NCBI RefSeq assembly: GCF_018613695.1
Contig: NZ_JAGGPR010000008.1
Location: 85,845-149,844, forward strand
DNA length: 64,000 nucleotides
Direction: 5' to 3'
Source of the DNA: Arthrobacter sp. ISL-95
Lineage (GTDB): Bacteria; Actinomycetota; Actinomycetes; Actinomycetales; Micrococcaceae
The position numbers were made by a program, and so were the translations under genes. Shown here one piece after another: positions 26,246 through 33,283 of this stretch. The notes under the pieces were generated by a model. That model was not told the origin of the DNA, made no database searches, and saw only the letters and a list, made by a program, of their open reading frames with translations. Numbering within the stretch: the first letter of the stretch is position 1; the number at the start of each line of letters is the position of its first letter.

Positions 26246-27459
26246 ATCAAGGGATGCGGAGTCGAAGGGCAGCCCGGAATGACGAACAATTCCTTGGTCT
26301 CGTCCATGGTCAAAGGAACGGCCCCCGGGCAGATGGCCTTGCCGGCCACCCAACCTAGCTCTTGGATCGCCAAGGGAAGCCTGTGAGTGAGGCTGACCCA
26401 GTGAGAGCGGATGTTTCGTTCGGCCAAATACTGCGCCAAAGTCCTCACATCATGTAGTGGGCGGTTTCCCGGAAAACAGGACGCTTTGAAGGATGCAACC
26501 CACTGCCGCAACTCAGCGATCGCCGGCGCAGTTGTCCAGAAGTCAGCGCGGGAATCATCGTCGGTCACTGGTGTGTCCGCCACCGCGGTAACCGGGCTGG
26601 CAGACTGTGCGCGGGTGAGGAAGAGCTCCCGGATTTGCAGGCCTTCCTGAAGCGCTCCTCTTAAGGCATTGACGGGGTCCGAGGCTGTCTTAAGTCCCAC
26701 AGCGCCAAATTCAGCGGATCCATTGTCCTCAGTAATGATGCACACTGCGGTTACCAACGGACTGTTGCCGCTTGGAATGAAGGCAAGGGTGGACTCCACG
26801 CCGACTGCCCGGGCAGCAACAAGGAGCAGGCTCAGTCCTCTGGCCTCCGGTGCCTGACGCACAGCTACGGGCATGCTTTCAGGGTCGAACCTTTCCAGGG
26901 AAATCCTGTGGCGCCATGCGCTGAGAAAGGCATCCCGTTCCATGACCTCTGCGACACCCGCGCCCTGGGCGAAGGCTTCCGACGGTCCGGACGCCGCACC
27001 GTTGGGCGAGGGATCAAAATGGTCATCCCAAGAGTTCAACGGTCCACTTCCAGGGGTGTAGTCCACAACAGGGGCTGGCACCAGCGTGGGCTCTCCAGTC
27101 AGCAGATCAGTGGCACGATACCAAGGGAGGTCACAGGCGAGGGCGGACGCGTGACCTAGGCCGGCGCCGACAAAGTCGATTTTCGTGCCGAGGCTTCCAT
27201 TCCCGGCAAGCAAATGCTCGGAATCTTCAGGTACGGGAACCAAGGCGAATCGCTCAACCGCTTCGCCTGCCCCTCTCGTCAACGACGCCCGCTTCGTGAC
27301 GTCGAAAGCGCCCACTGCGGAAGCAAGGCGAGCACCCGGTGCGCTATTGGCTAATCGCCCCACGGTTCGCCACAGGCCCACCTCGTTGGGTACGTAAATG
27401 GATGCTTCAGACACCAGTCCCAATGAAGGGTGGAGCGTTCGTACGGCATCTACGCTCAT
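26242..27459 (-). CDS. YcaO-domain protein in daptide cluster
   Basis: A 405-residue YcaO protein. The two ATP/Mg-binding Glu motifs are clear: LTRGAGEAVERFAL (60-73, ExxER pattern) and AQGAGVAEVMERDAFLSAW (164-182). YcaO enzymes activate peptide amide bonds with ATP to form azolines, thioamides or amidines. The ATG at 27459 overlaps the methyltransferase stop (ATGA); a frame to 27474 is possible but less likely. The C-terminus (CPSTPHPLI) is only slightly proline-rich. No partner E1-like protein is present here. The precursor peptides have no Cys, so classic thiazoline formation is excluded. Confidence 0.88.
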   Translation of the reverse strand: MSVDAVRTLHPSLGLVSEASIYVPNEVGLWRTVGRLANSAPGARLASAVGAFDVTKRASLTRGAGEAVERFALVPVPEDSEHLLAGNGSLGTKIDFVGAGLGHASALACDLPWYRATDLLTGEPTLVPAPVVDYTPGSGPLNSWDDHFDPSPNGAASGPSEAFAQGAGVAEVMERDAFLSAWRHRISLERFDPESMPVAVRQAPEARGLSLLLVAARAVGVESTLAFIPSGNSPLVTAVCIITEDNGSAEFGAVGLKTASDPVNALRGALQEGLQIRELFLTRAQSASPVTAVADTPVTDDDSRADFWTTAPAIAELRQWVASFKASCFPGNRPLHDVRTLAQYLAERNIRSHWVSLTHRLPLAIQELGWVAGKAICPGAVPLTMDETKELFVIPGCPSTPHPLI

Positions 27460-28274
27460 TTGCCGCAAACCCATAGCTCCACGTCGTTCAAACCAGGGCT
27501 CGGCGACGCTATCCGCACCGGCCTGCGTTCAAGGATGCTTAGTCCTTCGGCAGCGATCTCCTCCTCAAGGAGGGTGTTGCTCAGAAAGGCGACGTCGCTT
27601 GCATATGCGGAAGATCGGTATGTCCCGTCTACGCCGAAGCTGACATCGATCATGGTTACGTGACGCGCTCCGTTGGCAGGGTCCCGGCCTTCCGCAGTGA
27701 TCAGAAACGAATCTTCACCAAGTGCCGAAACCGTACAGCGGCCGCTGTCGCTTACCGGGGCGTGGTGGTTGTCCGCATTCAGGACCGTCAACAGGAACTG
27801 TCCGTCCGGCGTCAAGCAATCGCGCACTCTGCGGAACAGCTCCCAGCGGCCGGCCGGATCGAGGAGCGTGATGGAACTGGCACCGAGAACCACGCAACCG
27901 AAACCGCCGTCGGCCTCAAAGCGCGACATGTCCGCCTCCACTAACTCAAGCTGCACGCGGCGGGGATTGAAGGCTTTAGTAGCGGCCTTCTCTTTCAGCA
28001 TTGCCAGCATTTCCGGTGACGAATCGACGGCGGTCAGTGGACGGCCCAGGGTAAGGAGCGGTCGCGTGATCCGCCCGGATCCTGCCGCAAGTTCCAAGAT
28101 GGGCCCGGAGGTCTTGCGTACGGCGGCCAGGATCTCAGGGAGCTCGGTGAGGTCCTTGGCCGTGATCTGGTCATAAAGGCGCGATCCCGAAACACTGTAT
28201 AAATCCTCAGGCGGATCCATATGTCCAAGGATCCGCAAAATGGCGTCGGCGGTCTTATCTGGTGCGGTATTCAT
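27456..28274 (-). CDS. Daptide-type methyltransferase (MpaM-like)
   Basis: A 272-residue class I SAM-dependent methyltransferase: motif I LELAAGSGRIT (60-70), acidic motif II AVDSSPEML, and VEADMSRFEADG. In the daptide pathway the methyltransferase puts two methyl groups on the new C-terminal amine. It is the first gene after the precursors. GGAGAACACGAGCTG precedes the ATG. Its stop overlaps the YcaO start by 4 bp. Confidence 0.87.
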   Translation of the reverse strand: MNTAPDKTADAILRILGHMDPPEDLYSVSGSRLYDQITAKDLTELPEILAAVRKTSGPILELAAGSGRITRPLLTLGRPLTAVDSSPEMLAMLKEKAATKAFNPRRVQLELVEADMSRFEADGGFGCVVLGASSITLLDPAGRWELFRRVRDCLTPDGQFLLTVLNADNHHAPVSDSGRCTVSALGEDSFLITAEGRDPANGARHVTMIDVSFGVDGTYRSSAYASDVAFLSNTLLEEEIAAEGLSILERRPVRIASPSPGLNDVELWVCGK

Positions 28275-28313
28275 CAGCTCGTGTTCTCCGGTTTGGATGG
28301 TGGTCCGGCGTTA

Positions 28314-28350
28314 CACGCGGGTGGCGGCGGAACATGGCACCACCCGCGTG
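28314..28350 (-). promoter_or_regulatory. Hairpin between precursor A1 and the methyltransferase
   Basis: CACGCGGGTGG (28314-28324) and its exact complement at 28340-28350 flank a 15-nt loop, 8 bp past the stop of precursor 1. There is no U-tract on the minus strand. It can act as a partial terminator or RNA stabiliser, so that precursor mRNA exceeds that of the downstream enzyme genes. Confidence 0.55.
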
Positions 28351-28357
28351 CACTGGC

Positions 28358-28495
28358 TTAGGTAGCGGCGAGGCCGACGACGACGCCGGCGATGATGATG
28401 ACGTCACCAACGCGGATGTACCACGGTGTATCGTCCGGGGTGTCGAGGTTCTCCAGCTCTTCGATGGTCAGCTGCAGGTTCGAGGTTGCGATCAT
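28358..28495 (-). CDS. Daptide-type precursor peptide 1
   Basis: A 45-residue peptide starting MIATSNLQLTIEELENLDTP. The leader has the IEELENLDTPDD motif (residues 11-22) shared with the other two. The C-terminal half after Trp 25 is hydrophobic, rich in Ile, Val, Gly and Ala, and ends LAAT with a terminal Thr. AGAAAGGAGGAGCC before the ATG is a strong ribosome site. Daptides are made from precursors that end in Thr, whose C-terminus becomes a dimethylated propanediamine. There is no Cys and only one other Thr in the core side (Thr 23). Confidence 0.85.
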   Translation of the reverse strand: MIATSNLQLTIEELENLDTPDDTPWYIRVGDVIIIAGVVVGLAAT

Positions 28496-28540
28496 TGGCT
28501 CCTCCTTTCTTGGGCTCTGGATGCGGGCGGAGCTCAGGTC

Positions 28541-28666
28541 TTAGGTGATGCTGACGGCTATCAAGCCGATGGCAACTCCCTGTGACACACCTATGAACCA
28601 GTTGTTGAAGTCCGGGGTATCCATCGATTCGATTTCCTGGATGGAGATGTTGAGCTGATTTTGCAT
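28541..28666 (-). CDS. Daptide-type precursor peptide 2
   Basis: A 41-residue peptide starting MQNQLNISIQEIESMDTPDF. Same leader motif (IQEIESMDTPD, residues 9-19), then NNW and a hydrophobic core that ends AVSIT with terminal Thr. Strong ribosome site GGGAGGTGAAAACAA. Ser 28 and Ser 39 in the core are possible further modification sites. Confidence 0.85.
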   Translation of the reverse strand: MQNQLNISIQEIESMDTPDFNNWFIGVSQGVAIGLIAVSIT

Positions 28667-28716
28667 TTGTTTTCACCTCCCCTCCGTGCATGTTTTGCCT
28701 TTGTTAAGTGGTGCGA

Positions 28717-28857
28717 TCAGGTGATGGCCACCGCGATGCCCACCAATGCCAGTCCTGCAGTGACACCCTTGATCCGTTCGTCCCAGTCGTCCGGAACGTC
28801 CATAGCCTCCAGCTCTTGGATGTTGAGGTCCAAAGCCTTGAGTGCTGTGCTGTTCAT
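28717..28857 (-). CDS. Daptide-type precursor peptide 3
   Basis: A 46-residue peptide starting MNSTALKALDLNIQELEAMD. Same leader motif (IQELEAMDVPDD, residues 13-24), then WDERIKG and a hydrophobic core that ends AVAIT with terminal Thr. The ATG at 28857 overlaps the stop of the ADH-like gene by 4 bp, with GAGGAGGTGAGTAC as ribosome site. It is the first precursor of the operon. Confidence 0.85.
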   Translation of the reverse strand: MNSTALKALDLNIQELEAMDVPDDWDERIKGVTAGLALVGIAVAIT

Positions 28858-30077
28858 GTACTCACCTCCTCCCTCTTGCCTGCTCGTAGATCGCCCTTGG
28901 GGCCTGACAAGACGTGGTGTCCTCTTGCCGCAGCGGTGAGGACGTGGTGAATCTGCACAGCGTCAATGCCGCGAAGCATGGGGAGCGCTCCGCCCCAATT
29001 CCGGATGGCGGCTTCCGTGGTTCGGAGCAGCGTTGCCTCGCCGATGGTCTCGATTCCGGAGATGCCCCAACGCCGCATCAGATCGTTGATGCCTGGAGCC
29101 GGTTCAGGGTCCAGATCAGGGACTACCTCGGTGACCATGGACCACAGCTGTCGGAGACGCCCGTGGTCTCCCCAAGCTGCGGCACCATGGGCGATTTCCT
29201 CCCAGATGGGACCGATCACTGAGGCTGTTGCCGTCATTTTTCGCGTCCCCGTCACGTAAGCGAGTTCGTTCGCGAGGTACCAGTGCCTCGCCCCGTAAGG
29301 ATTGCGCCCTATGAGGGCCCATCCCGTGTGCGTCTCCATGCTGAGGCGGGCCGCGGTCAACCGGAGCTCCGGCGCGTCGTGCAGCATCAGGCGCTCTCCC
29401 AACCGGACGATCCGTTGGATGAGGACATGGCCGTCGTCGTCGAAGATGCTGTGCTGGCTGCCCACCATGGTCCCTGCCACCCTCAGGAGAGCTTCAAGCA
29501 GGCCTTCAAAAACCAGACACTGAGGCAGGGTGGCGAGGTGCCCGGCGTCGAGCACTGCAACATCACCCGCCAAGTTGCGCGAGGCAATCAGCCGGCGTCC
29601 GACGGCGGTGTCCAGGCACGCTACAGCGCTAACTTCAGCGCCGGTTCCCACGGTAGACGGCATGAGAATGGTCTTCGGACGAGCTTTGGGGTTCGTGATC
29701 GGCGGCAGCACCAGCAGACCGGAGCGCCTGGCGTGGCGCTCCGCAAAGATCGTCAGAGCAGGGTCAGCAGTGAAGAGCACAGCGAGCTTTACAGCGTCCA
29801 GGATAGAGCCGCCACCGAGTCCCACAACGGTCTGAAGCCCGTTCTCGCGGAGGAAGCTGCCTACTTTTCTCAGCGTTTCCACCGTGACCGGCGCCGCGCT
29901 CAGTTCCAGGACAGCAGATCCTTTGAGGTCACCTGCAAGGAGTTTGTCGCGGTGTACTCCGAGGTCCTGATCCACTACCAGGCCCGTTTTGCCGCGGGTG
30001 AGGCCGCCGACGTACTTGGGTACCATCCCGTCGTCGGTAATGATGCACCGCGTCCTCAATCCGTGATCAACAATCAT
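28854..30077 (-). CDS. Daptide-type iron-ADH-like protein (MpaC-like), degenerate metal site
   Basis: A 407-residue protein of the iron-containing alcohol dehydrogenase fold. The nucleotide motif GGGSILD (88-94) and PSTVGTGAEVS (140-150) are kept. The region that normally has the DAxxHA ligands reads FEGLLEALLRV (190-200), and the usual GxxH...HG ligand pair reads GARHWYLANELAYVTGTRK (262-280), so most iron ligands are missing. In daptide clusters this protein is needed with the RRE protein for the oxidative decarboxylation of the last Thr. It is translationally coupled on both sides (ATGA overlaps). Confidence 0.85.
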   Translation of the reverse strand: MIVDHGLRTRCIITDDGMVPKYVGGLTRGKTGLVVDQDLGVHRDKLLAGDLKGSAVLELSAAPVTVETLRKVGSFLRENGLQTVVGLGGGSILDAVKLAVLFTADPALTIFAERHARRSGLLVLPPITNPKARPKTILMPSTVGTGAEVSAVACLDTAVGRRLIASRNLAGDVAVLDAGHLATLPQCLVFEGLLEALLRVAGTMVGSQHSIFDDDGHVLIQRIVRLGERLMLHDAPELRLTAARLSMETHTGWALIGRNPYGARHWYLANELAYVTGTRKMTATASVIGPIWEEIAHGAAAWGDHGRLRQLWSMVTEVVPDLDPEPAPGINDLMRRWGISGIETIGEATLLRTTEAAIRNWGGALPMLRGIDAVQIHHVLTAAARGHHVLSGPKGDLRAGKREEVST

Positions 30078-31363
30078 TCGAAAACTCCGTCCCGTTGGGC
30101 CGACGCCAGACCGGTTTCCATCGCGGCCTGGAGTTCTGCGAAGTTCTCCTCGGTGTAGGTGAGTGCCGGCAGCAGCTGGATCCGTCCAGGCCCTGGCTGC
30201 ACCATGGCGCCGGCTTGGTGGATGCTCTGCACCACCGCTGCGACGCCTTCAGAAGAGAGCGGCATACCGTTTTTGGAGTGAAGCTTCAGTCCACGCATGC
30301 AGCCGCGGCCGGTTGAGTTCCCTACGCCGGGGGTGCGTTGAAGTTCCTCCATGAGCTTGTTGAGGCCCTCCGCCACCTGCTTGCTCAGGGTGTGGTGGTC
30401 CAATCGCTTCATTTCAGCGATGGTGCTGAGGATGGCGGCACACGTTGCCGGGGTTCCGGCTTGGGTTTCTCCATGAACGAAGATGGACTCCGTTGTGTCG
30501 AAGCGTTGAGTTACACGGTCGGCCACCAGGAGTGCGGCGCATGCGCTGGTGCCGTTCGTTAGGCCTTTGGACGTGACGATGATGTCTGGCTGCTGGGACC
30601 ACGAATCGGAGGCGAACCAGCCGTTCACCCTGCCGAAGCCGGTGGCAACCTCGTCCGCGACCAGAAGGAAGCCGTGCTGGTCCCGGTGCTTGATGACCTC
30701 CTCGACGAAAGCGTCGGGCACCGATTCCGCGCCTGAACCCAGAACAGGTTCCATAATGACCGCAGCAATTCTGTGGCCTTCCCTTTGCATTAGCCGGGTC
30801 AGTTCCACGCCGTCGTCGTCGAATCTGATGTGGCGGATATTCCGCTGGTCCACGCCGTACACCGCCTGCCCCAGTTCATCGCCGCTGAGGGCTTGGCTTC
30901 CATATGTCAGCCCGTGGTAGCTGCCGCTCAGTCCCACGATGAGCTTCCGCTCGGGCTGCCCGTTCAAGACGGAGTAGTGACGGGCGAGCTTCATCACCGC
31001 GTCATTGGCTGCGCCGCCGGAGGTGGAGAACACCACTCGTTGGAAGTCGTGGGCGGGCAGACTCAGAAGAACTCCTGCAGCCTCGACGGCTTTCCCGTGG
31101 GATGCGCGGAAAAGGGGAAGGTAGGAGGCGGTGTGGAGTTCCTTGGCAATAGCCGCAGCTATCTGTTGGTTCCCATAGCCGAGGTTCGTGTTCCACAGAC
31201 CACTCTTTGCGCAGATCCGTTGCCGGCCGTCCTCAAAGGTGACGTGGACGCCGTCGGCGCTGACTGCTGTGTAGCTCGCCTCATCGAAGCCGTGCTGAGT
31301 AACCAGCGGAACCCAGAGTGGCCGTTGTGTTCGTGGCGTTGGAAGTACCGGCACAACGCTCAT
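30074..31363 (-). CDS. Daptide-type class III aminotransferase (MpaD-like)
   Basis: A 429-residue PLP enzyme. LVADEVATGFGR is the cofactor-Asp motif and VTSKGLTNG has the PLP Lys; the N-terminal SGLWNTNLGYGN is typical of class III. In the daptide pathway it turns the C-terminal ketone left by oxidative decarboxylation into an amine. The start at 31363 shares one base with the stop of the RRE gene (TGATG). Downstream it overlaps the ADH-like gene by 4 bp. Confidence 0.9.
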   Translation of the reverse strand: MSVVPVLPTPRTQRPLWVPLVTQHGFDEASYTAVSADGVHVTFEDGRQRICAKSGLWNTNLGYGNQQIAAAIAKELHTASYLPLFRASHGKAVEAAGVLLSLPAHDFQRVVFSTSGGAANDAVMKLARHYSVLNGQPERKLIVGLSGSYHGLTYGSQALSGDELGQAVYGVDQRNIRHIRFDDDGVELTRLMQREGHRIAAVIMEPVLGSGAESVPDAFVEEVIKHRDQHGFLLVADEVATGFGRVNGWFASDSWSQQPDIIVTSKGLTNGTSACAALLVADRVTQRFDTTESIFVHGETQAGTPATCAAILSTIAEMKRLDHHTLSKQVAEGLNKLMEELQRTPGVGNSTGRGCMRGLKLHSKNGMPLSSEGVAAVVQSIHQAGAMVQPGPGRIQLLPALTYTEENFAELQAAMETGLASAQRDGVFE

Positions 31364-32385
31364 CAGTGCGTGCCGATGATGTCGATACCGAGTTGCTCAA
31401 AGTGTGTGACCACCGCTCTGGCCGCACCTTCAGCCACACCAGCTGAAACCTTGAGGGCGGGTGCCAACACCCTGGCGGCAGCCTTGATGTCCCTCATATT
31501 GGAGACGGCCTCAATAATGGCGGCGGCGTCAGTACCGATCTTGAAGAGCCGGCCTGTTTTAGTGTCCAGCAGGGTGTGATCCGTTGCCTTCTTGAGGATA
31601 AAGGGAAAATCCGCGGGCGGCAGGCCATCGTTGAGGGTGGCGCCGTATAGGCTGATGCCGAATCCGACCAGGCTTGTGTTGGCCCTGTCTTCTCGAGGGA
31701 CGAACTTCCAAGCATCCAGTGCGGCAAGGTACCGCGGGATCCAGGGCTTGGCCTCGAGGGAGTCCTGAATGTCCCAGGGGTAATAGACCGCGGCCACCGC
31801 GGACTCCGGCCTCAAGGAAACGGCCCGGACTCTGATGTCAGTCAGCGAATCGCCTACCTTGCCGATTTTGGTTCCGTAGGGCCCGGTCCTTACGGAGCCA
31901 TCCCACGCGATGTGAAGCCGCGTCAGCAGCAGGTTGTCCTCTGAGGCCCTGCTTAACAGCCGTCGCTCCGCCAAAACAGCGTTGACTTCAGTGAGTTGCT
32001 GGACAAAGTAGCCGGAACGGATGGCTTCTTCTGCGTCGTCGAAAAAGGCCTGCCAGTCTTCCTCGGTGGTAATCCTGACTACCGTCACACCCACGAGGTT
32101 CACGAAAGGGATGGCCACATAGTCTTGGATTTCCAAGCTGAGGGTGCCGTCCACCAGGAGCTCTTCCCCGGCGGCATCAAAGGACCCCGATACCGGGATA
32201 ATGCCCTCGTCGGCTTTGTCCCCGTTCAGAACCAAGACCGTAGAGCCCTCACCGGCAAGCGTCTTCGCGTAATCGGCATGTTCGGGATTCTCAACAAAAA
32301 TGACGTGGCCCGGTATCCGTCCGGGTATCCCCGTGATCCACTGATCCACAGCGGCGGCAATGCTCTGTTGCTGACTCAGCTTCAA
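31363..32385 (-). CDS. Daptide biosynthesis RiPP-recognition protein (MpaB-like)
   Basis: A 340-residue protein. The N-terminal two-thirds are not similar to any enzyme I can name. The C-terminal 85 residues (about 255-340: FPFILKKATDHTLLDTKTG, TDAAAIIEAVSNMRD) match the PqqD-like RiPP recognition element that binds leader peptides. In daptide clusters the corresponding protein is required for oxidative decarboxylation of the terminal Thr. The start is TTG at 32385 with a weak GGGGA site; no ATG fits upstream. First gene of the operon. Confidence 0.8.
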   Translation of the reverse strand: MKLSQQQSIAAAVDQWITGIPGRIPGHVIFVENPEHADYAKTLAGEGSTVLVLNGDKADEGIIPVSGSFDAAGEELLVDGTLSLEIQDYVAIPFVNLVGVTVVRITTEEDWQAFFDDAEEAIRSGYFVQQLTEVNAVLAERRLLSRASEDNLLLTRLHIAWDGSVRTGPYGTKIGKVGDSLTDIRVRAVSLRPESAVAAVYYPWDIQDSLEAKPWIPRYLAALDAWKFVPREDRANTSLVGFGISLYGATLNDGLPPADFPFILKKATDHTLLDTKTGRLFKIGTDAAAIIEAVSNMRDIKAAARVLAPALKVSAGVAEGAARAVVTHFEQLGIDIIGTH

Positions 32386-32417
32386 TTCCCCAACCCCAAT
32401 AGTTGTCTACTCCAGCG

Positions 32418-32438
32418 GCCCCGCATTTAATCCGGGGC
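32418..32438. promoter_or_regulatory. Short inverted repeat upstream of the RiPP operon
   Basis: GCCCCG (32418-32423) and CGGGGC (32433-32438) with an AT-rich centre (CATTTAATC), about 33-53 bp upstream of the first gene of the daptide-type operon. It could be an operator in the promoter region; no regulator gene is adjacent. Confidence 0.35.
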
Positions 32439-32489
32439 TACGTTCTGAGAAGGACACTATGGGCGGGTTGGTGCGCCACAGGGCGGAAA

Positions 32490-32554
32490 GCCGAAACTAG
32501 GTGGTGATTTGGCCGAAATTAGGGGTCAATCTGGGGCAACTAGGTGGTGTTTGG
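32490..32554. repeat. Three imperfect 22-bp tandem repeats, possible IS21-type end remnant
   Basis: Units begin at 32490 (GCCGAAACTAGGTGGTGATT), 32512 (GCCGAAATTAGGGGTCAATC) and 32533 (GGGCAACTAGGTGGTGTTTG). Repeated short motifs like these occur at the ends of IS21-like elements, where the transposase binds. No transposase gene is nearby, so this would be a solo remnant. Nothing else is seen in the 217 bp between the two flanking genes apart from the short repeat at 32418. Confidence 0.35.
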
Positions 32555-32602
32555 GGGTGTCCTAGGTGCTGGGAAGCGTGGCGTTTAGCCATGCGATGGC
32601 GC

Positions 32603-33142
32603 TCAATGGCCCACCATGTCCAAGCATCCGCCGTCCATGATGCTTCCGCCTGTAGAGATGTCCACTTGGCCGTCGAGGGCCACGAATCCGAACAGGCATC
32701 CACCTTGTGGAGAGGCCACCCCGAAGCGCACGCCGTTCCCATTGTCATCCGTCTGCACCGAGTCTCGTGGCAGCCCAACTAGCTCGAACTGTTCAACTAC
32801 CACCTTCGCAGTGGGCGGCTCGCTGAGCGCATCAAGTGCTCTGCGCGCCGGGTCAAGATAGAAAGCGAGATGATTCTGCATGTCCGGGGTCAAAGCTCTT
32901 CGCTGGCGGTAGAGCTCATTGACTGCCATAGCCGCCTCGGGATCCGCTACGACACAGTCCTCTTTGGCCGCAGGGACGCCTTCGACAAGACGGCACAGCC
33001 GTGTAGGTGTAGGACTGCCCGGTTCGGCGATAGCTGTCGATGCCGGGGGTATTTCTCCCGGAATGGCACAGCTGCTGGTGGCTGAAGCACCCGCGATAGA
33101 GACTGCGAGCACTACGTACGCGCGGCGTAATATTTTCCCCAT
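32603..33142 (-). CDS. Predicted lipoprotein or secreted protein
   Basis: A 179-residue protein with a signal sequence (RRAYVVLAVSIAGASATSSC); the Cys at residue 25 may be lipidated, though TSSC is a weak lipobox. The mature part has three or four further cysteines and no known domain. It is alone between the RiPP operon and the MFS operon. Function unknown. Confidence 0.65.
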   Translation of the reverse strand: MGKILRRAYVVLAVSIAGASATSSCAIPGEIPPASTAIAEPGSPTPTRLCRLVEGVPAAKEDCVVADPEAAMAVNELYRQRRALTPDMQNHLAFYLDPARRALDALSEPPTAKVVVEQFELVGLPRDSVQTDDNGNGVRFGVASPQGGCLFGFVALDGQVDISTGGSIMDGGCLDMVGH

Positions 33143-33224
33143 CCAAGGACCCTACGGCACAGTCACGGCTCAAGCTAGTCATTCATCCATCGATTGTATG
33201 AAAAGCGGATTCAGCGGGCATAAG

Positions 33225-33270
33225 AAAGAGGTTGGACTGGGCTCTGACCTGCGCCCTATCCAACCTCTTT
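33225..33270 (-). terminator. Intrinsic terminator of the MFS/acyl-CoA operon
   Basis: AAAGAGGTTGGA (33225-33236) and TCCAACCTCTTT (33259-33270) are exact complements, with a 22-nt loop that has its own short GC stem. On the minus strand it follows the MFS stop by 14 bp and ends in CUCUUUCUU, a reasonable U-rich tail. Confidence 0.75.
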
Positions 33271-33283
33271 CAAGCAAACGCCT

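Noticed and set aside
26242..28274. Thiopeptide or lantibiotic cluster
   Set aside because: There is no dehydratase (LanB/LanM type), no Cys in the precursors and no cyclase; the enzyme set fits daptides.
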